A DNA stretch of 64,000 bases from Gnetum montanum (GCA_015680685.1 MNCI01000967.1:356458-420457); one strand, 5' to 3'; shown: positions 1 to 12,253, counted from the first letter of the stretch. The notes: a model not told the origin generated them from the sequence alone. A program made the numbers and translations.

Positions 1-975
1 AAGTTGTACCTAAAGCATGTCACAAACTAGTTGGGAAGTTCCTCTAGGGAGGAGATAGAACCCCTAGGTAATGTGCGATACCAATTTAGGGCTTTGCTAG
101 TTAGTTACATGGTGAAAATGTGTATTATAGCATGCAGCCAAGCTTGTAGTAGCAAACCTTCAGACCTAAATATGACTAAGTGCATGTTGGGTTTCCTTTA
201 CCATTGTACTTGGTGAGCTAAGGTAGTAGAACCCCAGTTGGTAGAGTTAGGGATGGGACTACCGGACTTATAGGGTCATCATGGTAGAAGCTCATCACCT
301 TGATGGTTTTGGAGGAGGTAGTCTTGAGTAGATTAACTTCCTCCATCAAAGTTTGGATCAGTTGGAATGCTTGGTCCAAGTTTTGCAATCCACCAACTAG
401 TTGCATTGGTTGTATGACATAGGGCTAGATTACTAGTTGCAGAGCCATGCAATGTGATTGATGCATTGGCTACACTATGGCTGTGGTGATTGGGATAGGC
501 CACACATGTGTGAGTTGGATCAACATTGAGGGCATCAATGAAATAGGTAGGATGTAGGATGCCTAAGTTGTTTAGGGTTGGGAGATGGCCCCTGCATGAA
601 TGTAGGGTTGGGTAGGCATGGTTGTTGTTGGCAAGGACGATTAAGTAGGTTGTGATGATGTTGAGAAGGGTAGGCTTATGATCATCTAGGGGAGGATGGG
701 TGAACTAAATCGAGGAGGGGTTGAATTGAGGGGGGGTTGTTGGAAGATGATGAAGTGACTCTCACATTTAGAGTTGGATTTGAGCTCATCTTCCTACTCT
801 TGTAGGACTTCCTAATAGCTTCTTCCTACATTGTTCTTGTTTGCATGGATGAGTTGGGATACTAATTGGTGCTAGGAATCCATGAGTGGGATTATATCAA
901 ATGAGAAAGAAATGTACTCTTGTCCATCTTGATGGATTCATTTGAAGTCCTATTTTTCCTCTATGTCACAATGAT
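1..975 (-). pseudogene. gag remnant of element E (Ty3/gypsy), cut by the left window edge
   Basis: Read on the minus strand, this is the N-terminal half of a Ty3/gypsy Gag (capsid) polyprotein. The N-terminal motif IHQDGQEYISF lies near 930-890 and matches the gag starts of elements A (5278) and C (about 40670). A proline-rich linker follows, then LDQAFQLIQ near 385-360, and the capsid motifs KYNGKGNP (about 215-190) and KALNWYRTLPRGSISSLEEL (about 100-40). The last is the usual W-Y-x-L-P-x-G-S-I signature of plant gypsy Gag. Several frames are needed and in-frame stops occur, so it is not functional. The rest of E lies left of the window. Confidence in family is high and exact ends are approximate. 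Confidence 0.8.
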
Positions 976-1464
976 CCATAGGTAACCCTACTTAGTTTTG
1001 GTACAAATAAAGTTGTATTGTTTGTGGCTAAGCATGGCATGCTCTGGGTGAATGGTAAATGTGTCAAGTGTGTTAGACACTAACATGGAAGATTGATTTG
1101 GATTCATGTTCATAGATCAAGTCATGAGAGTTGCTATTTGCAAAAAATGGATAACTTCGAAAACTATATAAAAATGAGTAAGTCTAAAAATGATAGAAAA
1201 TTAGCTAAGTGTTGAAACTAAAAAAAAATGGCCAAGTATGGAGACTACACTCTCTACATTGAGAGCTAACTATGCTCCACACCAACTACACTCTCTATGA
1301 TAAGAGAATGAAGACTTTTAAAAAATGGTGGAGAGAAGGCAATTTGGGTTGCCACGTGGGGTCCTAGGGAAACTAACAATGGGGTCCAATCTACATTGAT
1401 AGAGGTGTGGAGAGCATGTGAGCCAATGACCAATAGAGAGTGGAGAAGGAAATAGATCGGCCCT
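976..1464 (-). other. untranslated leader of element E
   Basis: This lies between the primer binding site and the gag start of E on the minus strand. No convincing coding sequence is seen, and the 70-residue open frame here has no recognisable motif. Confidence 0.55.
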
Positions 1465-1482
1465 TCTTCTAACACCAAAAAC
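1465..1482 (-). promoter_or_regulatory. primer binding site of element E
   Basis: On the minus strand the bases after the LTR end read TTTTTGGTGTTAGAAGAAGG. The same site follows the LTRs of A (4241) and C (41562), so it is a family-specific tRNA primer site. The shared form is close to TGGYGCTAGAAGGAGGG. I could not assign the tRNA. Confidence 0.6.
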
Positions 1483-2243
1483 TATAATGATCAAAAATGT
1501 CAGTAGCTGGAATCATCAAGGGGTCAACAGATGCACAACCTTACCTTACCTTTGCATGAGGGCCTACTGGGAGTAGAGGAAAAGTGCCTTGAATGGTCTT
1601 GCTAATCAGATAAGGACTTTACCAATTGTAGCTAGGGTGGTGGATGCAAATAGGGGTGGCATGGTTAGCTGAGATTCAAATGCAAATGGTGCTAAGTGTT
1701 TAAGTAGTGTTTGTGGTGGTGTAGAGCATAGTCATGGGGTGCATGAGGGTAAGCATAGTTAATGGTTTTGACCAAAATGAGGGTGCTAGCACATGGAGAC
1801 TATTGCTCGAGCATATTTGTAACATGACCATGAGTTGAAAATGCAAAAAATGCAAATATAATGTGAAAAATGTAGGAGAAAGAAATAGAACATCGCCCCA
1901 AATGAAGTTGAGTGTAGTTAAATTCAAAAAGGGTTTAGAAGGTATGAGGTGTATAATAGGTGTAGTGGAAAGCATAGTCACAGTCTTGGTGGTATTAGGC
2001 CATGAAGTCTAGCACTTGCTGTGGTTTCCATGCTTGTTGGGTTGGCTACCACAATGTACTTTGGGTGGTGGTATTCTGCGGAGCTACAACAAGGCTATGG
2101 TGGGCTATGGTATGCAACTCTACCTCTCTATAGTTATTGGTATGCCTTTGGATCTCATTTGTCCAAATTTCCAAATGCTAAGAATGCCAAAATGCCAATG
2201 CATTCAAAAAGTGCCAATCCATAAAATGCTGGGGCGCAAGGGT

Positions 2244-2250
2244 CTTTATA
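2244..2250 (-). promoter_or_regulatory. TATA-like box in the LTR of E
   Basis: The minus strand reads CTTATAAAG, placed downstream of the U3 repeats as expected for the LTR promoter. Confidence 0.45.
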
Positions 2251-2898
2251 AGGCTATGGTTAGTCCAAAATGTAGAGAGACTACCATATGGTAGTGAGGT
2301 AGTTGGGACTACGCTGTACTCCAACTACACTCTCGACTAAAGAAAATGATGTTAAGCTATGTTGTGCTCTAAAGGAGTCTGTGAGGCCACAAGACTATGA
2401 CTATGCTACCAATTGCATGTGCGAATGTCAAGAAGACCACAATGTACCTGAGAAAATGTTAAAAATACAGCTTTTGAAGATTATTCTTTGGGACTACGCT
2501 ATCCACTATCAGAAATGGTGTTAAGCATAGTTACAACTTTGGGTAAAGGAGCAAAAAAGATGTAAATGCTTGTTGGAGATGTGTTGGAGCTAAGGCAAAT
2601 GTTGATACTACATTGTGAAGGCCTTTGGAGGTTGTTCTACATGTTTATGCTTGATACGCTCTACACTAGGGGAGAGTGGAGTTCCAAACTTAGGAAAATT
2701 TATGCAAAAAGTGGATTTGTGTTGACTATGCTCCAGGGGAGGCTAACTACATTCACGAATAGGGGTGAAAGTAGTCACAACACTTAGAAAAAGTTTGATT
2801 AAAATGGTGTTCCATGATGACTATGCTCTAGATTGGTGAAGAGCATAGTCCAATACTTTGAAATATTTTTGCAAAATCTTGGCTTTTGGTTGAGTACG

Positions 2899-3264
2899 CT
2901 TGACTACACTCTCGAGCGTAATCTTGATAGTTAGAAAATTTTTGCAAAACTATGCTTTTATGCTAACTATGCTTGACTACACTTCTGAACATAGTCTTGG
3001 TAGTTAGACAAATTTGGTAAAACTAAGCTTCCAAACTATCTACACTTGACTACACTCTTGAGCATAGTCTTGATAGTTAGAAAAATTCTACAAAACTAGG
3101 CACCCAAACTATCTATGCTTGACTATGCTCTCGAGCATAGTCTCGATAGTTAAAATTAATTTTGCAAAACTACACTTCCAAACTATCTATGCTTGACTAC
3201 ACTCCTGAGTGTAGTCTCAATAATTAGAAAATTTTGCAAAAAACTAGTTCATCATGTTAACTAC
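2899..3264 (-). repeat. 73-bp tandem repeat, five copies, in U3 of E
   Basis: The word cttgactac recurs at 2899, 2972, 3045, 3118 and 3192, a 73-74 bp spacing. Each unit has a near-palindrome of the type GACTATGCTCGAGCATAGTC, followed by a gatagttagaaaa tract and an A/T-rich part. Position upstream of the TATA box makes an enhancer-like role possible, as an inference. Confidence 0.85.
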
Positions 3265-3527
3265 ACTTAACTACGCTTCTAGGTAGTGGAGAGCATAGTC
3301 TCAACACTTAGAAAAATTCTATAGCAAGTGTCATCATTCTAACACTTAGAAAAATTTGCAAAACTAGCAATTTGAGCTGACTATAGTCTCTACTGCACTA
3401 ACTACACTTTGGGGAAGTGGAGAGTATAGTCCCAACACTTAGTAAAATGTGAAAAGTGTCATCATTCTGACACTTAGGCAAATTTGTAGTTGAGACACTG
3501 TAGCCAAATTTTTGTGGTGTTTCAACC

Positions 3528-3535
3528 TATATAAA
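3528..3535 (+). promoter_or_regulatory. TATA box of A's 5' LTR
   Basis: TATATAAA lies about 460 bp before the poly(A) signal. The corresponding site in the 3' LTR (about 48528) is degraded to TATATCAA. Confidence 0.6.
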
Positions 3536-3994
3536 CCAAGATTGAACACCATGAAAAGGTTCCATCATTTTGAAGATATCACCACTTTAGCATTCCATAT
3601 TTTTGAGAATTCATTGCAAACAAAAGGCTTTTGGAGCATTCTTAGTGTAGAACCTACAATCATTTTGATCACTATTCAACCCCTAAGATTGTGTGACCTT
3701 TTGTGGCAATGCTGAGTAGCCTGGACATTAAGACTCTCAGTGTGTCTCTCCCTTGTGGCCCAAAACCCCCACACATATCATCCTCCTATACCACCAATGC
3801 TATAAATTAAGTGAAGAAAACAACAAGGTGTTATAGTTGTAGGAGTTTTGGAGCATCTGGATCATGGAGCTAACTGTGGTGTCTAGGGCTATTGGCTTCA
3901 ATAGACTCCAAACCCCCATTGAAGTGCATCCTTTGCACACTAGGCGCCATTTGTACACATCCTAAAATCTTATTTATTTCTAATAGTTTATTAG

Positions 3995-4000
3995 AATAAA
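3995..4000 (+). terminator. LTR polyadenylation signal of A (5' LTR)
   Basis: AATAAA is conserved at the equivalent place in the 3' LTR (48990-48995). Confidence 0.55.
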
Positions 4001-4240
4001 GTTTACAACTCTATTTTTTATGCAAGTTAGTATAATTTTGCATTATTTTGTGTATTTTTTTGAATCAGATTTGCATTATTTTCATTTTTGTTTATACTTG
4101 GTAATACCTTAGGTGATTGGCAAGATTGTCTAGGGCACCTTGGATCCTCTTTCTTGGAAGACCTTTGGATTCAGGGTTAAAGTTTTTCCACTTGGAATTT
4201 TTTGGTTTTCTAACAACTGAATTTTCTAGTAGCTATAGTT

Positions 4241-4260
4241 TTCTAGTGCTAGAAGGAGGG
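4241..4260 (+). promoter_or_regulatory. primer binding site of element A
   Basis: TTCTAGTGCTAGAAGGAGGG starts three bases after the LTR end and is near-identical to the site of C read on the minus strand (41562-41582). This fixes A as a plus-strand element. Confidence 0.65.
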
Positions 4261-5277
4261 CTTCCATCTAAGTTCTACATCCAATCCTATTTACCATTGT
4301 AACAATATTGCTTGTAAGTATAAAACTTGGAGTTTATAGCAAAATTTTTTAAAAAATTTGGTAATATTTTTCTACAATAAAAACCAACACTACCACCCAT
4401 CTCCTTGCCATTGAAACCCAATGTGGAGGTTGTAGGTGATTTGGGCTTTGAAAAACATTTTCACAGTAGTTACTAGAAATTGTAAGGCTAGTGTGGCTGC
4501 AATTTTCACCTTCCTTTGTGTGTTTCAAAGACTAGTGTTGCTCCTCACAATCACCCAAAACCTTACCCTCCTCTACTGCAAAAAATTTCTAGCAAGGCCA
4601 GCATTGGTATTCTACCAAAACCTTACCCTGCCCTCTATTGTGAAAATTTTGTAGCAAGGCCAATGTTGGCATTATGCCAAAAACAAGAAAACCTTTAAAA
4701 AATTGTTTTACTTTAAAATTTGGGTAATAACCATCAACTTACTAAATAAAAGCATACCAACACTATGTGGGAAAGTGTAAGATTGTTGATCTTTCCCCTC
4801 CCATTCTTTCCCCTTTCGATCCATAGCATGGGTGTTGCTGGTAGGGCTAACGTAGGAGGGTGTTAACACAAAATTCTTATGTATGCCTATGTAAAAGTTA
4901 TACCTTCTTTGCATTGCAACCTATACTATACTTTATAGTTACAATACATAATAGTTTGATAGCCACATCCCTTTTACATTTTTAAAAATTCTGTTTACTG
5001 TATTTTTCATTTTATTAGTTAATTTAGCATTTTACTAGGCCAATTTTAAATACTATCATCATGTTGTTTAGTCAATCAATCATTTTACCTTTCAAATTCA
5101 CTGATACAACATCTAGCCAATAGGTCATAAGGTTTTATGATCCCAAAGACCCCACTGTAGCTAGGTGTAGGTAATTACTTAGGCTTAGGGGGTAAAGCCT
5201 AGAATTTTTGATGATAAAAAAAGATCATTTCCACTTCGTTATATGCCAAAATTTAGGCTACCATGCTCATTATAAGA
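4261..5277 (+). other. untranslated leader of element A
   Basis: No coding sequence is supported here. It contains a 60-bp tandem duplication (4557-4678). The stretch 4700-5270 is A/T-rich with no recognisable feature. Confidence 0.55.
4557..4678 (+). repeat. 60-62 bp tandem duplication in A's leader
   Basis: Two adjacent copies begin with aaaaccttaccct at 4557 and 4617 and continue with a shared agcaaggcca block. They differ at several positions. Confidence 0.75.
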
Positions 5278-7170
5278 ATGGAAGAAAAGGCCAAAAGAGA
5301 ATATGAACTTATTCACCACAATGGGAAGAAATACATACCTTCCCCATATGACAAGATACCATTGAACAAAACTTACACATACATCCTTTCTCAATTAATT
5401 TAGATGGATGAAGATGATTAGAAGGCTAGTTTGGATGAACAACATGACGAAAAATATGAGTTCAAGGCTAATTCTAAACACAAGAATCTCATAAGGGGAC
5501 TCTTTTAATAATAAGCTCTCTAAGCCATAATCTCCACCTCAACCCCTCCCCCTAACCCGCTTCTCCCCATCCCCCCTACCCCCCAAGGCTCTTCCATAGG
5601 GTAGATCCCTTAGTCCTCATCTCTTTTCTATCTAACAATGTTTGAGCCAACACCTATTAGAGTGATGCATCAAGCACAATTGATGTCACAAGTGACAGCA
5701 TTCCCATTCTCCATGCCTTTTGCCACAAAACCACAATCTACGTAGCCATCATCAATGGTTATAACTACCTCTCACCACTTTTTCATGCAAATGGAGCACA
5801 CAGTAGGATCTCAAGTAATCAAAGGTCGCATACCCCTTTTATCCCCTTTGTGTCCCAAGTATTGACACAAACCTATTTTTTTCTATTTAATTCACCTTCA
5901 ACAATGATAACTCAACCTCTCCCTTTGATGTTGCAACCCATTACGAGGCCATAAGCTTCCTAGCTGATAACCAAACATTTCATGTAGACATCTCAAATCA
6001 CAAGGTCATCTCAAGGACTAGATCAAGCCTTCCAAATGATCCAAGACTGTTATGGAGGCTCAAGGCTTCAACATCCTAGACTATTAAAATAATGGATTTC
6101 TACTAGGATGATCTTATCAATCCTATAGCCCCACAACTAACTCTTTCCCTAGGTGTTCCCATACCTTAATTTACCAAGTATAATGGAAAAGGTGACATTA
6201 GCTCACACCTTATCACCTTATACTTTGAGTGGTTAATACCAAAAGTCTAGTCACACATGATAATGCAAATTTTTCTTATGTCTCTTATAGGAAAATCCTT
6301 AAATTAGTACCATTCCTTACCAAGAGGACCCTTATCCTCACTAGAAGACCTAATCTCAAAGATCATTAACCTTTTTAAGTATTTCTTGAAACTTGACACA
6401 ATCCTTGACTAACCAATTAAGGTCAAGAAAGGATCCCTTCAGCTTGTACAAAAGTTCATACAATGATGGAATGTTCTACTTAAAGAGATTTTGGAACTAA
6501 TAGCTGAGACTCACCTTCTTGCTATATTCAAGGGAATGGTTAACAAATGTATTAAGTTGAAATTGTACTAATTATATCCATAGTCACTTAGTTAGACCTT
6601 TTACCAAACTAAGAACATAGAGGATGTTGTAGAATCTAGCCATAACCTTGCCTATGTGGCGTACAAAAACCAAGATGCATGGAAGGATCAGGAGAGGGAA
6701 AGGCAAAACAATGTAGTAGTGACCACTATGGTGAAGGAGAGTAAGATGATCACCTAGAGGCCAAGGATGAACTAATCCAAAGCTCCTACCAAAAATATTC
6801 AATCCTCAATATCTAGGGCATCTACACCAACTACCATGAGGCCTAACTTTAAATGAAAAGGTTCGTTGAAGTATACTAGGCTACCATTAAAGGCATTGAA
6901 ACTCCTTGACCAACTATTAAAGAGTGGAAAAACACAATACAAAAAATGATGAAAATGCCTATAAGAAGCATGAAATATTATGTGAGATAGCAAAAGATCC
7001 CACTCATGTAATCAAATATGACCCTTTGGTACCTAAATATTTCAAACTTGACCATTTCTATCACTAACATGAGTTGCCAAGTCATGGTACTGCCTTTTTC
7101 ATAGCACTAAAAGATGGCCTGCAGATAATGATAGACAAGGGTGAACTAGTATTTGATGCCTCTAATCTAG
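5278..7170 (+). pseudogene. gag of element A (Ty3/gypsy, Ogre/Tat-like)
   Basis: This is the capsid/nucleocapsid polyprotein of the backbone element. The chosen start, ATG at 5278, opens a frame reading MEEKAKREYELIHHNGKKYI, whose ELIH core recurs in the gags of C and E. The motifs LDQAFQMIQ (about 6020), KYNGKGD (about 6178), KSLNxYHSLPRGPLSSLEDL (about 6290-6350) and a C-terminal LKLDTILDQPIKVKKG stretch follow in order. A degenerate nucleocapsid segment near 7035-7140 ends in FFIALKD; the matching part of D keeps C-x5-C-x-H and LALKDD. Many stops and frame changes make it dead. Confidence 0.8.
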
Positions 7171-8740
7171 TTAGGCCATAAAACTAGTTGATTCATGTCT
7201 AGAGGGACCCATTGAACACCAACAACACTCCATATTCCATAGGGGCATTCAATGTCAATAGTGATCCAAGGCTTGTAAGAGAATTGTTTATGATTAAGGT
7301 ACCTTCTCATAACAAAAGGGGATCTACAACTTTGAATATTTTAAGTAATTCCCTTGTTGTAATGATTCCATCACCTAAACCCCCCAAAGAGCCTTTCATA
7401 ATTAGAGTGCAGCCTCCTATGTCCACAAAGTCCATCCTTACAACCAATCAACATTCTCTTGTGGTAGCTAATGCAATGACTACTTCCTCTCAACCAACCA
7501 ATATCAACAAGAAGTCCCTAACCAAACAATGTAATAAGATCATGTAAAAGTCTAAAGATAAAAACAATAAGTAATCCAAGGCATTAAAGGAAGTGGTCCC
7601 GCTAAAGCCCAATCCCATCTCATCCATCCCCATGAACTCTACTACCTAAGCTACTTCAAGTAGTAAACCAAAGAAGGATCCCAAGCCCCAAGGGAAGGGG
7701 AAAGAGGATAAGCCATAACAACTAAAACATGAAGTCCACATTTTAGGGTGCATGGAGGAATTAAAGAACAATAAGAATGAAAAGCCTAACTCCAACACCA
7801 AGAACTTCCTCAATGTGATGAAACATGTCAAAAAATTGCAAAAGAAAAAGAATATAATCGTTAGCTTGTATGACCTTGTAATGACTTCCACTAAAAATTA
7901 TGAGTTACTAGTCAAGTTGTTGACCTCCATTCCCATTAGTGAGGATATCCCTACTAGTAAAGAATCCATCCATGCAGTGATGCTATCGTCTTCACCAATG
8001 AAAGAGACAAAATCAACAACACTAGTGTTTCACAATAGAAAACTCAAGATCAACCCCTAAGATAGTGAGATAACCATGGATCCTCTTATAACAATAAGGG
8101 TAGGAAAATATAAAGTGGTAAAGAGTGTATGTTGATGATGGACCAACAATGAATGTAATACCCTATAACATCATTGAGCATTTAGGCCTAACAAAATACA
8201 TGCAACACACTTTGACTTCAACTCTTAAATCCTTCAATGGATCATGATTTGCTATTAAAGGCTTTATCTCTTTAGACTTTGTGGCTGGGGAGAAATTACC
8301 CATAAAGGACAACTTCTTTGTGATGGAGAAAACACCAAGATTCAACCTCATCCTAGGGAGGCCTTGGCTCACTTAACTACAAGTAGTGTCCTTACCCATC
8401 CACTAAGAAATTTACCTGCCTTACGAGGGAGATAAAATAATCATTCATGGTGATAGTGTGATTCCCCTAATAGTCAACAACATTGACATAGAAAAGGGAT
8501 CTGAAGTGAAGTTTTAGGAAGAAAATCCTACTATTAACCACAAAGTCAAGAAGCATGGCAAAGCAAAAGAGCCTAGAACCAACAATGATGGACCCAAGAT
8601 TAACTATGGGAAGAACTTCATTTTTAACATCGTTAGCAAAGGAGACGAGGATTACAAGCTTGTGTGAAATAGATCATAGACATTTATTTATCTCTCAAAG
8701 ATTAGAAAACATTTGCACAAATGATGTATACCCTTGATCC
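7171..8740 (+). pseudogene. gag-protease linker and retropepsin-like protease of element A
   Basis: A long low-complexity linker (7212-7540) is followed by IVSLYDLVMTSTKNYELL (about 7858-7910), which matches D at 62885-62840. The aspartic protease follows at about 8100-8520. VDDGPTMNVIPY (about 8133-8165) carries the D-x-G active site, and FNLILGRPWL (about 8340-8370) is the typical flap-distal motif of plant gypsy proteases. The enzyme would have cut the Gag-Pol polyprotein inside the particle. Internal stops at TAG/TAA show that it is inactive. Coding signal fades after about 8690, where the presumed intron begins; I could not place the donor. Confidence 0.8.
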
Positions 8741-9506
8741 ATTTTCCCTATGCACCTATGACCATGTGGCCATCTTTACTTATAGCCTTTTACCCTAGTT
8801 TACATGTTACTTATATGCACCCTTTTATTTTACTTTATGTTAAATCCCAAGTTGCATTTAGCCTAAGGTTTACTCTTGTTTATGTTTTACTTTTAAGGGC
8901 TTCTCTTTTTTAGGATGTGAAATCAAAAACATCATAAAAACTTTAAAACTAGGAAAAATCATAAAAATGTTTAAAATACAAAATCAATAAAAAATATTTT
9001 CCTTTGCAAATCACATAGCTCACCATGACATAAAACTAACAAAAAGCATGGTTTGTCAACCTAAAACTGGAAAAATCTTATGGCTTTCCACAACCTAAAA
9101 TTGGCAAAATATCATAACTTATTTATGGTTTAGTTTATGACCTTGTTGCCTAGTCCATTTTACTTTTTCATTGCATTATAACTATGTAAGTTAGCCAACA
9201 TAGCCTTATATCATAGTCGCAACATGAAATTATGTAACATGAATAAAACTATAATGCTAAAATGATATAACTAAAACCAAAATATAAATAATAATAATTA
9301 AAATGTCTAAAGCATAATAATGATGGCCACATGATATGGAAAAAGTTTAAAGAATACACCATAAAATAATAAATTGTCTATTAATTGAATTACTAGCTAA
9401 CACTAGTCATGACAACATCAAGGACAAATGTGATTAATAAAAGTAATTAAAATAAATAATAATGATGACAAGGAAACTAGTGATGCTAGGAGACATCTGG
9501 TGGAGG
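8741..9506. other. intron-like spacer between protease and the antisense gene in A
   Basis: This A/T-rich non-coding stretch contains two or three copies of the roughly 30-bp unit (reverse of CTAGTTTTAGGCC) at about 9047-9110. The same unit lies at the far side of the antisense module (26385-26415, 26705-26725). Confidence 0.5.
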
Positions 9507-11719
9507 TTAAGGATCATTTACACCCTTAGCATTAGGGACGCTAATATTGCTTGCAGCCTGTAGCATAATAACACAAGGATAATTATTAATCAACACACTA
9601 TAAAATCAAGCCAATAACTTAACCAAAATAAAACATGATAAAATCATATAACAAACAAACTTAGGGGGACCATGGTATGATATACTCCTAGTATGAAGAC
9701 TACGATAGAGGATTTGATCTTCCATCATGTGGGACCAATCCACATCCCCAAGATTAACATCCATGAGGATGTTACTCTCATCAATGTCCATCCATGTGGG
9801 TGGCTCCTATGACACAATAGTAGTAGACACCTCACCTGATGTAGTAGATATTTGAGGGGTAGGACATTTAGCCATAGTCAAAGTGTCTCCAAATATTTTG
9901 AAGGCACTTTCAGCTTGAATCCCCTTTACGAACAACTTCAACTTACATAGTTTGATAGACTCCTCTTTCAACCACTTAAGATAAGACTAAAATTTGGATT
10001 TATACTTCTTTTTGTGGTCCTTTTGTACCTAGCCCCACACAAGAATCCAAGCATACTAATCTTTTTACTCTTTATCCTCTCGAGAAATCAAGTCCATCTG
10101 CACCCACTAGTTCACCATCTCTTTGGCAAGAGCAAGCTTGTCATGGATGATGTTTTAGTAACAGGCTCATGTGATCTCATTGGCTCACAAAGACTCTTTG
10201 TTAGCCACTATATTTCCACAAAAGCCTTGCAATCTTGGAGGTCATTAATCACTTGAGCCTACCTCTTAGTCTCTTCCTTCAAGGCTAGAACTTGTTCCCA
10301 TAGGGATTTCTTGAATCGTTGGAATTTACACAAGGTTTTGGTACATGAAATTGTAATATCAGTTGCACTTTCATAAAACCTTCATGGAACATTTTCCACA
10401 TTAGGAGAAAGACTAGGCAAGGAGTGTATCTCCATGGCCCAATTCGAGTTCCACTCAACCTTACATACTATAAGCAATGTAATCATGAAACATATACATA
10501 AGCATAATATACAATAAGAATAACTATAATGAAAACATGTGACCAATATATGTATAAAAACCTATATAACATAATTAAAAAATAAATGAAATGAAGTTCT
10601 TACCAACTTCAAGAACATATTTTTGTAATTGATTGATTATATTCTTGGCTACCCCATGCATGAAATCCACCTTATCAAAAACTTCTACCCATGGTTTCAT
10701 GCAAAGTGTAGAAGTAGAGGCATCTTCTTGTGGATTAGTACTTACAACAAGTATAGCAATCAACTAATGGCTAGAACAAGACTCAAACTTAAAATAATAA
10801 AATATAATGCATGACAAAAAAGTATATTCATACCTAGAACCTCATCTGGGATGATAATAAGGGGTTCACCTGGTAATGGGTTGCCAAATAGGATGTCCAA
10901 GTCATACAAGGAAATGTTGGCTAATCCCTCATCCTCATGGTACTTGAAATTCTTCCTCTAGATACTTCTTCTCTAACTCTACTGTTGCAACTTGGGTTGC
11001 TAGTTCTTGTCACTTATCTACAAGAATAATAAACATAAAAAATTTAAACAACTTAACATGTTTCACATAATACAAAGTAAAAACATGGCCTTAAGACTTA
11101 AAACATAAAATAACCTAAGCATAAAACAATATTAGAACATATTGGTAACCGCCTGATGTTTTGACCAAGCTTAAGTATAAACTTTCTCTTGGAAGATTGT
11201 TTGGTAGTTGGTGCTACTTCCTCAACCATCGGCCACTTTAACTTTACCCTAGATACCCTATTAGCTTTATCATGTAATTCTTTGGCCCTCTCAGCATTTT
11301 ACCACTTGATGTGAAGCTCCATCCCCATGCTATTAGGGGAAGCATAATGTCTATCACTAAGTTCCTTAGTGGTTATAGGTAATGATTCCCAGACATCCTT
11401 TGGTGGGTTTTGGACCTACATAGTTGGATAAATATGCTTTATTCAAGGCTTAGAGAGTTGGGATGGGTCTTGACTCATCCATCACCCATCCCTCCTCACC
11501 ACCAAAAACTATAAAAATCTCCTCAGATATGCTGCAAAGAATGCATAGTAAATGTGACATATTATAGTGAGAACCTCTCAGAATTTGAGGATTTCCTCCT
11601 ACAACTCAGAGGCCAAGTGAGTAGCCTTGTTATACCAACCATCTTCAATAAGGACCTTCATCATGGTCCAAGCTTGGGTGATGTCAATAACCTTATTCTA
11701 TGACAGTAGCTTTGGAAAG
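9507..11719 (-). pseudogene. 3' part of the antisense accessory gene of element A
   Basis: This minus-strand gene lies between protease and RT of A and was split by insertion of B. From 11719 downward, AWTMMKVLIEDG followed after a stop-broken stretch by YYAFFAAYL matches D at 59465-59620, and PKDVWESLPITTKEL matches D at 59745. Exons with good borders are 11019-10834 (acceptor TTCTTGTAG, donor CTAG/GTATGA) and 10762-10609. A coiled-coil-like exon (about 10475-9640) aligns with D at 60680-61430. The last exon starts at 9557 after TATGCTACAG and ends GVNDP-stop at 9507, matching the end of D's gene. The function is unknown. Stops and frameshifts make it a pseudogene. Confidence 0.7.
11715..11719. 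repeat. left target-site duplication of B
   Basis: gaaag is identical to the five bases after the 3' LTR (20936-20940). Confidence 0.85.
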
Positions 11720-11845
11720 TGATGAGTTATGGTTTTATCAATACTGATATCAAATACCCAATATTGATGCTCTGATATCAGATACAGAATATTGGGTACC
11801 AAGAAATAATGTTGGATATCCAGTATCATCTCTTCCATGCTAGCC

Positions 11846-11853
11846 TATAAATA
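11846..11853 (+). promoter_or_regulatory. TATA box of B's LTR
   Basis: TATAAATA, conserved in the 3' LTR at 20202-20209, lies downstream of a cluster of GATATC/CAATATTG palindromes at 11750-11810. Confidence 0.75.
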
Positions 11854-12159
11854 CAACACTTGGGTGCATAGTTGGGATATAGTTTGGTTGTTAGTTTTTG
11901 TTAGCTTTTCTTAGATTTCTAAATTCAAGTTCTATTATTCCTAGTGCATGCTTGTAGTGTGATGTTTGTAATTGTATGAAATTCTTATTCAAGTGTAATG
12001 TACTTGGACATGTTACATGACTAGAAATAAGGATTAAGATTACCTCCATCATTGCAACATTTACTTAGATTTATTATTAATTTAATTTTTTAAAGATTTA
12101 CTATTTTCTTTAGTTAATATTTCCATTTATTGCTATTTACTATTTTTGTCATTAAGCAA

Positions 12160-12253
12160 AATAAGTATGACTTAATCGTGAGTGCTTAAGTGTATTTACT
12201 TGGCATAATAAGTATGACTTAATGATGAGTGCTTAAGCGTATTTACTTGGTAA
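12160..12253 (+). repeat. 47-bp tandem duplication in B's 5' LTR
   Basis: aataagtatgacttaat begins at 12160 and again at 12207. Only one, more diverged, copy is present in the 3' LTR (about 20497). Confidence 0.8.

Larger units (their letters stand above)
1483..3524 (-). repeat. 5' LTR of element E
   Basis: This minus-strand LTR of about 2.04 kb starts with TGAAACACC at 3524 and ends before the primer site at 1482. The start matches the LTR starts of A (47770), C (34452) and D (51107), and the 1483-1620 end resembles 49138-49260 of D. U3 holds a 73-bp tandem repeat (2899-3264) and a TATA-like box (2244-2250). The LTR is inserted inside A's 5' LTR: the sequence from 3525 on continues as A's LTR and aligns with A's 3' LTR from about 48525. 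Confidence 0.75.
3525..4237 (+). repeat. 3' part of the 5' LTR of element A
   Basis: This runs from just upstream of A's TATA box to the LTR end (GCTATA). It aligns over its length with 48525-49137, the same part of A's 3' LTR, including the poly(A) signal, and at lower similarity with the inverted C LTRs. The upstream U3 part was separated by insertion of E and lies outside the window. Confidence 0.75.
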
